Origin: Notospermus geniculatus
Taxonomy: Eukaryota; Nemertea; Pilidiophora; Heteronemertea; Lineidae
Reading direction: 5' to 3'
Length of the DNA: 64,000 nt
NCBI GenBank assembly: GCA_002633025.1
Contig: NMRB01000792.1
Coordinates: forward strand, 88,777-152,776
Position 1 is the first letter of the stretch; every line of letters begins with the position of its first letter. The position numbers were made by a program, and so were the translations under genes. Shown in pieces: positions 1 through 10,074 of this stretch. Under the pieces are notes generated by a model. The model worked only from the letters and a program-made list of their open reading frames with translations. It searched no databases and was not told where the DNA came from.

Positions 1-340
1 GATTCTAAAAAGGATAAGTTGCAGATGTTGGTCAGTCAGGCAAGTTGAATATAATGAAGAAAGAAAATTTGAAATCGGACGATTTTTCAAAAATTGTCAA
101 AAAAGTGATTTTATAAAATGTCATTTTTCTCTTAATTAATTAAAATTGATTTTTGTCAAAACACCAGGGTTCTATGCCCAACATGTTGCTACAAATTGGG
201 TGCAAATACCATTGCTGTAGCTCCAGTGGTTTTTGAGATACTTAGGATAACTTGCTGTCCTTTTACTTTCCTACAAGAGTGTACATGACATATGTAACGT
301 GTTCGTGATTTGACTAAAACACACGACAATGGCATTACCA
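1..340. other. Non-coding, nothing recognised
   Basis: No open frame, splice pair or inverted repeat stands out here. The last ~20 bases already belong to the dispersed repeat X (a similar stretch lies at about 30108). Confidence 0.5.
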
Positions 341-344
341 TTAA

Positions 345-580
345 AGATAATGTATCACGACTTCATTGTTTACATTCAATGTTTGTAAACATTGATGTGT
401 ACATTATGTTATTTTGGACTTTTGGGACATGCCAACCCCTCAGATAGAATACTTTCGGTATCAAAAGAATTTCTAGAGGGGCATGCCACTCATAAGACAA
501 AGAAAGACCCGATATAAACAAACAAAATGTAATAAACAATGATTTTCGTGGCCCGCGAAAATACCCATGATACATTATCT
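345..580. mobile_element. TTAA-flanked MITE, 236 bp
   Basis: The terminal inverted repeats begin AGATAATGTATCA and are flanked on both sides by TTAA (341-344 and 581-584). The paralogous copy of the surrounding repeat at about 30130 lacks the element and has TGAA at the target. This is a filled/empty pair that fixes the boundaries. TTAA duplications are typical of piggyBac/Kolobok-class elements. There is no transposase, so it is non-autonomous. A relative lies at 23243-23669. Confidence 0.85.
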
Positions 581-696
581 TTAATGAAGTTCGTAGTCCT
601 TGTCTACCAGTGATCGTTTAGATACGAATGTAGAGTATTTATGAGTAGTTGTAAACACATACTAATGCTGCTGCAATACCGATGTCTTACATGTAA

Positions 697-1177
697 AGCC
701 GCTCTCACACGTGCGACAATTTGCGTGCGATTGCATTTTTCTACGTTACGCAAACAATCGCAGAAATTATCGCAGATTTGTCGCAGACGTATCGCAGAAA
801 TGTCGTAAACTTAACGATAATCAGCGTTTTTTTGGCGTTCACTTGCGGGTGTTTGCGACAATCTGCGATTATAGCTGCGACAATCTTGCGACAATACGGG
901 TTTTCTGTCTGCAGCCTCTTCCGTCGACACCGATAATTTGGGGTTATATACGATTTCTTGCGACATTGTGCGATATTTTGCGACAATTTGCGGTTGCTTT
1001 GCGATAACTGGCGACAAAGCTAAATTTTTGGAACATTTCCAAAAGTTCACGATTATTCGCGATTCCCTGCAGTATTATCGCAAGGTCTGCGATAGTTTGC
1101 GTTAATTTGCGACAGTACACCTGCGGTTGTCTATCGCAGTTAAACGCAGGCCAACTGTCGCACGTGTGAGAGTGGCT
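697..1177. mobile_element. TAA-flanked MITE, TCGCAG-rich
   Basis: A 481-bp element with TIRs starting AGCCGCTCTCACACGTGCGA (the other end has A in place of G at position 5). It is flanked by TAA at 694-696 and 1178-1180. The empty site in repeat X copy B (about 30236-30240, GTAAGAATCG) has a single TAA, confirming the duplication. The interior is a dense run of TGCGA/TCGCAG words on both strands. A 3-bp TAA/TTA duplication suggests the PIF/Harbinger group. Open frames inside are by-products of the repeat. Confidence 0.9.
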
Positions 1178-2310
1178 TAAGAATCGAATGTTTCGTTTCA
1201 ACGTTTGCAAATGTTTTTTATTAAACATGGTAAAATTACGGCAAATTGGTGAATCAAATTATTTTATAAAGATGTCACAATCTTGTTATATTGTCAGTGA
1301 TATTTCATGCGTACAAGTGGTTCACACATCGTAGTCTGCTATTCGATTGTAGGCTTGCTTTCACCAGGAATCAATTTATTTATTCATTTCTCTCAGTCAG
1401 TCACTCCCGCATGATGTCAGTAGGCCTACATCAGTCGGCGTGTTGCAATGGCTCTGGATATTCATCATCAACCATCCCTTCTGTACCGTAGAGCCCCCTC
1501 AGTCCAATCACAACTATAGACAACTCGATCAACTGATATTTGGAGCCTTTCACCAATATGCTACCTCGATGGACCGTGTTGTGATGACAATCCCCGATTG
1601 AAAAGGTGCCACGAGTAAGAAGAGTAAAAGACGGGATGATTCATTTTAAACCATTTCGGATCTGCCTGGCGTAGAATTTCAATCGGGTGAATAATAAGGG
1701 GGGCTACACTTCGGCCACCTCTCGTCGGTGTTTACGTCGATGATGAAGATCATTAAAACATCCACTTTGATTCCCTTTGTCGGTATATGAAGATAGAGAT
1801 GACAATATCCAACACATCCCGGGGAAGACACATATTCTGTCTTCAATTCAACCTGTCAGTAATACCGCGACTATGATTTTTGTAATAAAATCAATTATTT
1901 TCCTTTTTGTTTAGGTTTTAGTGTTTTATTGATTATTATCTAAACAATACGACACATCTTTTGACGTACTCGGTCAATGACAATTGACGATATCAAATGG
2001 TGACGATGGTTTTTGAACAAATATGAAGTATTCTGTACAGTACATGTACATTAAATAAGCTGCGGTATGACTGAATTAGATCCTCCAGGGCTTGGGAAAC
2101 GAGTCCAATGTTACTGCACAACAAGAGACCAGGATAATATTGAAATCATGACCATTCGAATGTAATGCGCTTATAAGCGCATGATTGTGCTAAGAAACGA
2201 AAATTGCATGTTTTGAGGTGTGTTTATTGAGATTATTTTACCCAATTATAACCGCACGCGCTTATTACCCACTGTTAAACACTTCCGGTGGCTCGACTTG
2301 AAAGTGCCAG

Positions 2311-2358
2311 CCTGAAGAAGACCCCGGTTGGGGTCGAAAAATTTGCTAAGATTCTGGA
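2311..2358 (+). other. Hammerhead-like motif, copy 1
   Basis: CTGAAGA at 2312-2318 is followed by a GACCCC..GGGGTC hairpin, GAAA at 2336-2339, a second hairpin (AATTT-GCTA-AGATT) and C at 2354. This resembles the CUGANGA/stem II/GAAA core of hammerhead ribozymes with an NUH site. However, one extra A sits before stem II and stem I is weak. Related copies are at 30777 and 38116. Catalysis is not established. Confidence 0.3.
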
Positions 2359-2468
2359 AACTGACTTCCTGTTTATTATCACTGTTAACAGGGGTTTAGG
2401 GCTACGGCCACACAAATCTTGTTGAAAATCTTTAGGGAAAAACGTGCAAGTCAAATCTTCCAAAGGAC

Positions 2469-2947
2469 GTAACCACAGTGTACAATCAACATTGCCGTAA
2501 AGCTGCGGGAGAAAGTTCCGGTCACATACGCTTGGCAAAGCTGAGATTCCAAATCACTATAAATACCATGCTAAGGGCAAAATGATAACCCAAGGCGAAT
2601 GAATACACTAAAAAAGCCTAGCTGCTGCAATATCCCCCAGAAATTCGCAGGAGAATGCATGGAAAATCGGCAATTTTAAAATGAACTGTACGGCTACGGG
2701 AGAAGTCTAATTCTCCCGCAGCCGTACAGTTCATTTTAAAATTGCCGATTTTCGATGCGTTCTCCTGCGAATTTCTGGGAGATATTACAGCAGCATGCCT
2801 TTTATAGTGTATTAGTTTACCTAGGACTGTCATTTTGCCCTTAGCAATGGTATTTATAGTAATTTGGAATCTCAGCTTTGCCAAGCGTATGTGACCGGAA
2901 CTTTCTCCCGTAGCTGTACGGCAAGGTTGATTGTACACCGTGGTAAC
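2469..2947. mobile_element. 479-bp near-perfect palindrome (foldback element)
   Basis: Two arms of about 236 bp (2469-2704 and 2709-2947) are reverse complements with a centre of only a few bases near 2706. The outer ends read GTAACCACAGTG and its complement. The arms differ at scattered positions, so this is an old duplication or foldback transposon, not an assembly mirror. Open frames on either strand are mirror images of one another. Confidence 0.85.
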
Positions 2948-4150
2948 ATACATGTACGCATGCCAAAAAGGCCCAGATGCAGACCGTACGCATGATGATA
3001 CTGTTATGATCTGTCAGACACGCACTGCCAAGCAATCGAAAACTGTCTATTTAAAGACGCAAATTAAGTTCCACAGTCACGCATGCAGGACGCGATGAGA
3101 TTGCTGCCATGGCCGCCATTTGCAATGCAGGCGTGATGTCAGAATCTTTCCAGGTCTCACTACACAGTTTCATTGTCAATTTCTTTCTTGTTCACTTACT
3201 AGCGCAGCGCTGATAATCGTATTTTTGCGCAGCTCTATATAGGCGCACTGCGCTAAGTAAAAGCGCATAAATACGTTAACTTATCAATAGAACACTATAA
3301 CTAAGGTCAACATTCCCAGGAATGCGTTCCTTTTAAAACAGCCTGTCCAAATTCGGTAAATGGTTAGACGACTGGAGATGATAGGTTTGCCAAAAAATGG
3401 CGCCCACCATGGAGACGGACAGACCGAAATGTCGCGCCGATAAATTATTGTTGACCGAGGGCGCGGAGGCGGCCACAGGGGTCAGGCATGGTAAACCACA
3501 ATTTTTATTTCGTCGCCTTTCAATCGTAAAATAATATTTAAACGAGTTGAATTAATAAGGAAATAAACGTGGTAGTGACCAAAATCAACCTTTCTGAACC
3601 TCATTTATAAAACAATCCTACATGTTCAGCAGGTGTTATCGTCGTTTGTATTTCTCTTTACCACCACCGCGGCGTGGTGATCTTTTTTTAAAGCTGGAGC
3701 CTTCGGTTTTTGTTCATGCAGTTCAGCTTTAACGCGGACATGTTAGACTTTCAGGTTACGAATTTATGTGAGGTTCCGAACATATGTCATTATTGATGGA
3801 GCAAGTTTTGGTACAATGCAGTAACAAGTATTATTTGGGCCCTGATCAACTGAGCCAGATCAGTGAGGCTGAACCTGATCTTCTCTGATAGAAACTTGTT
3901 ATGACTGCAAATTTGAGACATACTCATATTCATTACTCAAGCCTTGATCTGATCTTTTTCGGTGCACACGGGCCTACATCAGGCCAATAAGGATTAAAGG
4001 AGATGGACGTCCAAGTTGTTAACACGATATTCACTATTCTCGGTCACCCAGCCGCTCGGTCACCCAGCCGAATCTGAGGATCGAACGTTTGTGTCGCAGT
4101 ACCTGCGGAATGACACGGTTGGCTGCGCGAGACTACATATTCACTTCAGT
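2948..4150. other. Non-coding; short dispersed repeat at 3395-3490
   Basis: Bases 3395-3490 (ATGGCGCCCACCATGG, then ACAGACCGAAATGTC) match segments at 54752-54830 and, inverted, 9640-9735. The rest has no gene or repeat that I can recognise. Confidence 0.5.
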
Positions 4151-4304
4151 ACATATCACCGATAATAGGTGGCAGCACAGCGTGGATAGAGAACCAGTGA
4201 GTGGTTGAGTGAGTTGCATTGGACCGAGCACCAGTCTAACGATCACGGGGCGCTACTGGTGCTGCCACCTTCACGAAGGAATAAAACTAGTTTGCTGGCC
4301 ACTG

Positions 4305-4330
4305 TTTGTAAACAAACCAGTTTGTTTACA
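4305..4330. promoter_or_regulatory. Inverted forkhead-type sites (weak)
   Basis: TTGTAAACAAA and TTTGTTTACAA face each other across CCAG. GTAAACA/TGTTTAC is the forkhead core. No adjacent gene is known, so function is only a possibility. Confidence 0.2.
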
Positions 4331-4694
4331 ACTTGGACGTCGAGCTCCTTTAAGACGAACATCGAAGAGTGCAGATTTTTCACGAAGTCCGGCTGTATTA
4401 GATTCCAGATACGCCTGATTGACGTGAAGAGACTGACGCGGCTCAGAATCAACTCTCCTTCTTTTTCGAGTTCTCTCTTTGTAACTAGCCAAATATCACC
4501 CTCCATCACCTGATGCCCTTGGTGAAGATTAATTTGCGTATCAATTTCATCCAGGGGATACGACGTCGTTCACGGGTTTGTTATCATTAATTACATGTAG
4601 TATTATATTGAGGAGAATAGAATCTTAATGATCAATGTCAGGCCAACAAATCATAGTGTCCGATCAGATCATGTGCCTGTCAATAGACAACCTT

Positions 4695-5191
4695 TCAGAA
4701 ATCCCATGTATTCTTGAGGGGAAAGACGTCTACAACATGTTCATACGTTTTTCTGTCTCCGGAGGAAATATTGTTCTTAATTATAAAGAGTGACCAGTCG
4801 ATACCAACCCGAAGCATTCTACACGAACTTAATCCAAAACGATAGTCTGGAGGTAGTTTTACGCGTAGTTCCTGGAATGGTGATAACTCGTTTGTTCGGT
4901 GGATAGCTTGTCTAGCCACACAGAGTATCTTTATAATACGAAGGAGCGGAGCTCTGGTTTTACTTTGGTAACCGACGAAGAGAAGAATTTGCATATTTTG
5001 GTTCAATTTCCAGAATATGTTTTTGATATTTGCATTGAACTTTACTATTTCTTCTTTGACCAAATTGAGTCTGTTCCCAGACCGTCGATACATACGTAAT
5101 GGAATAGGATTTCTGGCTGGTTCAAAGAGTATCAGATCACCTTTCAACGAGATGGCATATTCAGCTTCTGCTTGTAGTTTGAATGGAATCC
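4695..5191 (-). pseudogene. Truncated copy of the uncharacterised terminal exon at 14311-15351
   Basis: The 3' ~165 codons of the 14311-15351 exon are duplicated here, still open and ending in the same residues (TWDF, stop at 4695). The similarity also runs through the downstream flank to about 4520 and stops abruptly at 5191 (GAATGGAATCC), where unrelated sequence begins. It therefore looks like a partial segmental duplication without the 5' half of the exon or its splice acceptor. A palindromic element lies just beyond (5276-5441). The frame is intact, so the duplication is either recent or constrained; expression is doubtful. Confidence 0.75.
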
Positions 5192-5275
5192 CATGCTACT
5201 GCACTTCTGCAGTTTTCTGTTGCAAGAACCACAGATTGGGGTAGTAAGATAGCTGATATGTGAATCTCAGTATCG

Positions 5276-5441
5276 GTACACTCTAAAAACTAAAGAGTTA
5301 AAGGAACTCCTAAAGAGTTAAAGGAACTCCCAAAGAGCCTGTACAGTGAGTGCTCTTTAAAGAGCACTCACTGTACAGGCTCTTTAGGTGTTACTTTAAC
5401 TCTTTAGGAGTTCCTTTAACTCTTTAGTTTTTAGAGTGTAC
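5276..5441. mobile_element. Perfect-type palindromic MITE, 166 bp
   Basis: Ends are GTACACTCTAAAAACTAAAG and its complement. The centre is GCTCTTTAAAGAGC. The arms contain an internal repeat (AAAGAGTTAAAGGAACTCC, twice). The tip ACACTCTAAAAA resembles the CACTAAAAA tip of the element at 61618-61948. Confidence 0.85.
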
Positions 5442-6130
5442 GTTGTTTTTTCCTTGACGCTCCTGTCCCTTTTCGGCCTGGACGCCGAGGAGGGCTGGTC
5501 CGGCAAGCGTAGAATCTGGACTTACTGTTGCCGAATGGGAACTTTGTTTTGAGTCCTAAAGATCGAGCTCGTGGACTAGCCTAGGCCTACAATTTGTTCC
5601 TTTCTTAATTTCTTTTTAATTTAGGCCTACATTTTCGTTTGTTTATTCACAGACACAAGTAATCACAAGGCCTGTAACGGTGCTCACTTCGTGAGCCACG
5701 TGGTCGCGGATAACTCCGTGAGTTATGGGATCACTGCGCGAGTTTTCAAGAACTTTCTATGCTAGCAAATAATGATTTCTCCCTTGGCGTAATATTACGC
5801 TAAATGGGCGTAATATTACGCAAAATACAGTAAGCCTCCTGGCTGACCAGAAGTCTCCTAAGTTGTGGTGATTATGTACCTAGGTCCCTTCTATCTGATC
5901 AGCACATGGCAGCCCAACTCTATCTCAATCATGGCCGCCAGCGGCCATCTTGGACAATGGGGTTTTGGCCCATATCACATAAATTACTGTAGCTAGAATG
6001 TTTTTGGCCACTAAATTTTATATTTTAAGGTACCCCGTTGGGTACGTCGAATTTTGACTATTTTTGACTTTAAATATGGTTTCTAATGTCATAAAGGAAT
6101 CAACCATAAAGATTTAACTGCGAACGACGA
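5442..6130. repeat. Dispersed repeat fragment (helentron-like family interior)
   Basis: Bases 5860-6070 match 19150-19370 (GGCCATCTTGGACAATGGGG region, then GTACC..GGGTACGT). This belongs to the same family as 10196-11251. The remainder (5442-5860) shows only short CGTGAG/CTCACG dyads. Confidence 0.55.
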
Positions 6131-6528
6131 ACTTACTGAGGGATACACTTCATGTCTTGGCACCAGATGTCTCTCTCTGCCTGAATGTCGGCTTTACGTA
6201 ATCGGCACGTACATGTACTAGCTCTGAGGACAACAGAGCTATTTTCAGCACAATTAGTGTTCGTGTGCAAATGTACGTCAGCCTGTTCAGATGTAGCGGG
6301 ATGACCCTGCTCTCTCATCCTTCATGGGGTTCTCATTAATTCAGTCCTTTTGTATCATATGACATGACATAGCTCGTGAGTTATTCTGTAAGTTACAAGT
6401 GACTTACGCGTAACTTACGCGAATTAAGGGATATCAATTGTGACCTGTACTGTACGTACCCCAAATAAATGCAGCAAATTTCATTCGAATGGGACTTCTA
6501 TGGCGGCCAGGCGTTCATCTCATAAACA
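6071..6528. other. Non-coding, nothing recognised
   Basis: A short minus-strand open frame near 6133-6318 has no recognisable domain or splice context. Confidence 0.4.
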
Positions 6529-7015
6529 ATATCACAAACAATGTTCTAACCCGGAATGTGTAATGCTTCCCCGGAATACATGTATGTAGACTTGACCTTG
6601 TTGTGCGTTCTTCTGGTACATTCACCCAGGTAAGCAGATGGTCCTGGACCATTTCATTAAGTAATACTTCCGTACACACATAGGCCTACGTTCTCTGCAT
6701 CGGTTTTCTAGCTGGCCGTTGATAAACGAAACATTATTTGATAACAAAACATACCTTTCTCTGGTACATACTACATCCGATCTGCTTTTTTGTTTCGTTG
6801 TCTTCAATACATGTACCTCTCCTCCGACTTAGTTGACAATTATAATGGTCTTTCTCTCTGCACACATTGAACATTTTACAGTTTCCTGTGGTCAGGCACG
6901 AAACAGCACACATCAGAAAACGAGATACAACGAACTGATTTAAATCAGGAGAGGAAAGTGCCTTTCCCTGTACTAAATAACCGAAATGAGCATGTGTTTT
7001 CATTTGTACTTGTTT
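6529..7015. repeat. Segmental duplication carrying the PAN exon (copy 1)
   Basis: This aligns with 23768-24255 through the exon, its donor and the intron. The shared intron includes a hairpin region (TGGTCC..GGACCATTTCATTA, about 6638-6660) also found at the 3' end of the helentron-like element at 11231-11250. Confidence 0.75.
6755..7003 (-). CDS. PAN/apple-domain exon, copy 1 (partial gene)
   Basis: An 83-codon open exon with the cysteine spacing of a PAN/apple module: C32, C36, C42, C48, C56, C65 and C77, including the CxxxC and CxxFN-type core (CKMFNV). PAN domains are extracellular disulphide-bonded modules that bind protein or carbohydrate. They are usually combined with lectin, fibrinogen or EGF modules in secreted or membrane proteins. 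The minus-strand 3' end is an excellent splice donor (AAAG then GTATGT at 6754-6749), so coding continues downstream. The 5' boundary is uncertain: the first ATG is used, but an upstream acceptor is possible. No partner exon was recognised within the window. The whole segment (6529-7015) is duplicated at 23768-24255. Confidence 0.65.
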
Positions 7016-7574
7016 CATCATTGAGTACAAAATGTACAACTGTTGTACCTTTCCGAAATAGTTCGTAGTATTAATGGTCTTGTTACCGGGGTGGTTGCGT
7101 TGGCGTGATGTTTGAAATTCACGACTGCTCCGCACAATTGTGGACTCGCAGAAACAGGCATGGGATACCCATGAATACCGATTATGTGCCGGAAAATCGA
7201 AGCCTGTCGTGAGCTAAGATCGAACGAGCAAAACGCCAGCATTGTAACTTCCCGAAATGTCCTATAGTCCATAATAAATTGATGGGCACTCAAAAGATGC
7301 GAAGATTTTACTGCCCCCGTGGCCACTTCAGAATTACTAACATTGCTCTCTGGAAATCAGGCCGTCCTATAGTGCTACTGGCGCCTGTCGGCAGTTAGTT
7401 ATAACGCATTTTCTCATCAACTAAACCGACGATAGGCAACGAAAGCACTATCGCACATTCTTTGCGTTGGACCCTGATCTATTCTTGTGGTAGTTCGCCA
7501 TCATGGCAGTATCCGAGTGGCACATTCCGATCCTAAGTTCAGCAGATTTGGAACAAAACAAAATCACTTGATAT
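7016..7574. other. Non-coding, nothing recognised
   Basis: Open frames on the minus strand (7018-7326) lack domain or splice support. Confidence 0.4.
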
Positions 7575-7577
7575 TAA

Positions 7578-8020
7578 AGCCTAGCATACATCACACTTGC
7601 GACTGGAGACAACTAGTCGCCACTGAGCTACTGGCGACTGATCAGTCGCCAGAAACTGTCGATATGCGCACCCTGGCGACTCGCTGGAACTGAGATTTTG
7701 CCAGTCGCCGCGGGTTGCACGTGTTCAACTTTCTAGCGACTATACATGTAGTTGTACCCAGTTTCGTTCAGTCGCTGCGATGTACCCGGGCTTGCGACTG
7801 ATCAGTGCCAGTTTTCTTAACGAAATCTAGTTTCAACGCCCCGGATCTTACCTGAGTTGTCGCCAGTCACAAGTGCGATGTACGCGGTCATGACATGACG
7901 ACTGACTGGATCCTCGTAGATTTTCTGAGTTGCTGAATTTGCGATGTGCTCGGAGGCGTACATCACCAGCGACTGATCAGATCAGTGATTTCCAGTCGCA
8001 AGTGCAATATACGCCTGGCT
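7578..8020. mobile_element. MITE with CACTTGCGACTGG termini
   Basis: TIRs are AGCC..GC.TA.AT..CACTTGCGACTGG. The flanks are TAA on the left and TGA on the right. The interior repeats GCGACTGATCAGTCGC. It belongs to the same AGCC-tipped, TAA-type class as 697-1177. Confidence 0.7.
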
Positions 8021-8039
8021 TGAGAGTGAATTTTTCTAA

Positions 8040-8744
8040 AGAGCGGTTTACACTATGCAGCGTTTCATAATATGCAACTTCATGCAACTTGTTGCATAAA
8101 CCTGATGAGACCAAAACGTTTCATCAAAGTTGCATGTGTAAACGGGCATGGAACCTGTTGCAACTACCTAGCCTACTGCAACTTGTTGCAAATTTAGGAT
8201 CCAGATCCTATTTTCTGGTGAAGTTGCAACAAGTTGCACATTGCTGGCCAATACAGCAAAAAATCATGTGGTTTCTACTAAAGCCAAAATGGCTGCTGAA
8301 CAAAGCCAGAAGGCGAAGTCGGCATCACTGACCCAGTTTGAATGGACATCAGAGGCAGAAAATACTCTCATTGAGAACTTCGAGAAATACCCATGCCTCT
8401 GTAACGCCAAATAAATGGATATAAACATCGAGACAAACAGCTGCAAGCCAGAAACGATCTAGTTCGACAAACTTTTATTATAAGTAGCTCGTGAGCTCCC
8501 CACTAATGCTTTTGTCCATTTTCATATAAAAGCAATGAAGCTGCTACACAGCCAGCTTTTGCCTCCATTTTGCTTGATTTTCCTCCATATCCAGAAGATT
8601 CCCGCCAAAATTCCCGCAATTTGTTGTGAACTTATGCAACTAGATCACGCTGGATGTGTCTATGTGTAAACGCCACAGGTAGAGTATAACAAGTTGCAGG
8701 TTGCAGCAACTTGCAACTTGGTGCAACCTAGTGTAAACCCCCCT
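8040..8744. mobile_element. TAA-flanked MITE with GTTTACAC termini
   Basis: TIRs are AGAGCGGTTTACACTA and AGGGGGGTTTACACTA, flanked by TAA at 8037-8039 and 8745-8747. The 705-bp interior is full of GTTGCA/TGCAAC words. A relative sits at 24766-25035. No transposase is visible. Confidence 0.8.
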
Positions 8745-8799
8745 TAAGATAGGCCCACAGTTGGAATATCACAGGCCGATTTCACAAAGGGTGTGTAAC

Positions 8800-9437
8800 A
8801 AAATCAGCGTTTTAATTCATAGAACGTTCAGGTTAAACGCCTAGAAAAGCGTTTTTGGCGTTCACTTGCGGTTGTGTGCGACAATCTGCGATAATAGCTG
8901 CGGCAATCCTGCGACGTTTTTCTAATTTTTAAACCCTCGCCAAAATTTACGGGTTTTCTGTCTCTTAAGTCGACACCGATAATTTGGGGTTATAAACGAT
9001 ATTTTGCGACATAGTGCGATATTTTGCGACAAATCTGCGGTTGCTTTGCGATAAGTATGCGACAAAAGGTTTAATTTTTGAGCATTTCCAAAATTTCAAA
9101 ATTATACGGGACTGTCTGCAATATTATCGCAAGGTCTGCGATAGTTTGCATTAATTTGCGACAGTACACCTGCGACTTTCTATCACAATTGAACGAAGGC
9201 CAACTGTCGCACGTGTGATACAGGCTTGAGATCGCTTGCCAGCACCACTTCTCCTGTGGTTTTCGATTGTCGCAGATTGTCGCAAACACCGCAAGTGAAC
9301 GCAAAAAAACGTTGATTATCGTTAAGTTTACGACAATTCTGCGATACTTCTGCGACACTTCTGCGATAATTCTGCGATTGTTTGCATAACGTAAAAATTA
9401 CAATCGCAGGCCAACAGTCGCACGTGTGAGAGAGGCT
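8800..9437. repeat. Rearranged copies of the 697-1177 MITE family
   Basis: TGCGA/TCGCAG-rich DNA with two partial copies in opposite orientation. The CGCACGTGTGA tips at about 9208-9218 and 9420-9430 mark element ends. The left end is missing or rearranged. Confidence 0.65.
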
Positions 9438-9537
9438 TTACAGAATGATACTACGTCCTGTTTGGAAGTATAGGCCTACACGGCTTTGTACCAAGAAAAT
9501 ATATTTTTCCAAATCATAGTTGAACATGATTCGTCGT

Positions 9538-9770
9538 CTTCCCGCATTCCGCCGCTGCCGGACACAGCCGCACAGACGGATTGTGACGCATACATGTAGG
9601 CCTACCGCTACGGTATAGAAATGGCAGCCTTCCATGTCGGGGGACAGAACAAAATGTCACCCCTCGGCGGCCTGGTCAACAGTGTTTTCTCGGGGTGACA
9701 TTTCGGTCTGTCCCCTCCATGGCGGGCGCCATTTTCTTAATGGACATTTGCCTCCGTCTGTTCGTCGCCG
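9538..9770. repeat. Dispersed repeat, inverted relative to 54752-54900
   Basis: Shares CCGCATTCCGCCGCTGCCGG and GGTGACATTTCGGTCTGTCC with the 54752-54900 segment in opposite orientation. Its identity is unknown. Confidence 0.6.
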
Positions 9771-9779
9771 ATAGCAACG

Positions 9780-10070
9780 CGCAAACAATAATTCCTAATA
9801 TTTTGGTGATGAAGGGTGAAGTTAAAGGAGATTAAAACGAACGTTAGGCATGAATAATTGCTGACCAAATATGGTTCATACGGAGGACGCAGATGAAAAA
9901 CAAGTGGAATGATGACGTCCTAGATCAGGAATTTAGAGGTGTATGATTACAGTACACATGCATGGTGCAAGGCGGAGCCAGAATTTACACAGGATGTTAC
10001 AATATTTACACAGTATTTACACAACATGCAAATAAGGGGCAACGTATTCCAAGACTACTGATGAGAACGA
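9780..10070. other. Non-coding, nothing recognised
   Basis: No gene, splice pair or repeat seen. Confidence 0.4.
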
Positions 10071-10074
10071 AAAC

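Larger units (their letters stand above)
319..2060. repeat. Dispersed repeat X, copy A
   Basis: A repeat of unknown type. Copy B is at 30108-31400, with part of it inverted, and a partial copy C is at 11866-12315. Copy A carries two MITEs absent from copy B (345-580 and 697-1177). No coding capacity is visible. The TIRs of the host repeat itself were not located, so the ends are approximate. Confidence 0.8.

Noticed and set aside
711-1228. Several open frames on both strands
   Set aside because: They lie within a TCGCAG-rich MITE. Low stop density comes from the repeated words; no domain or splice context.
2618-3035. Minus-strand frames mirrored at 2275-2538
   Set aside because: They are mirror translations of the two arms of the 479-bp palindrome.
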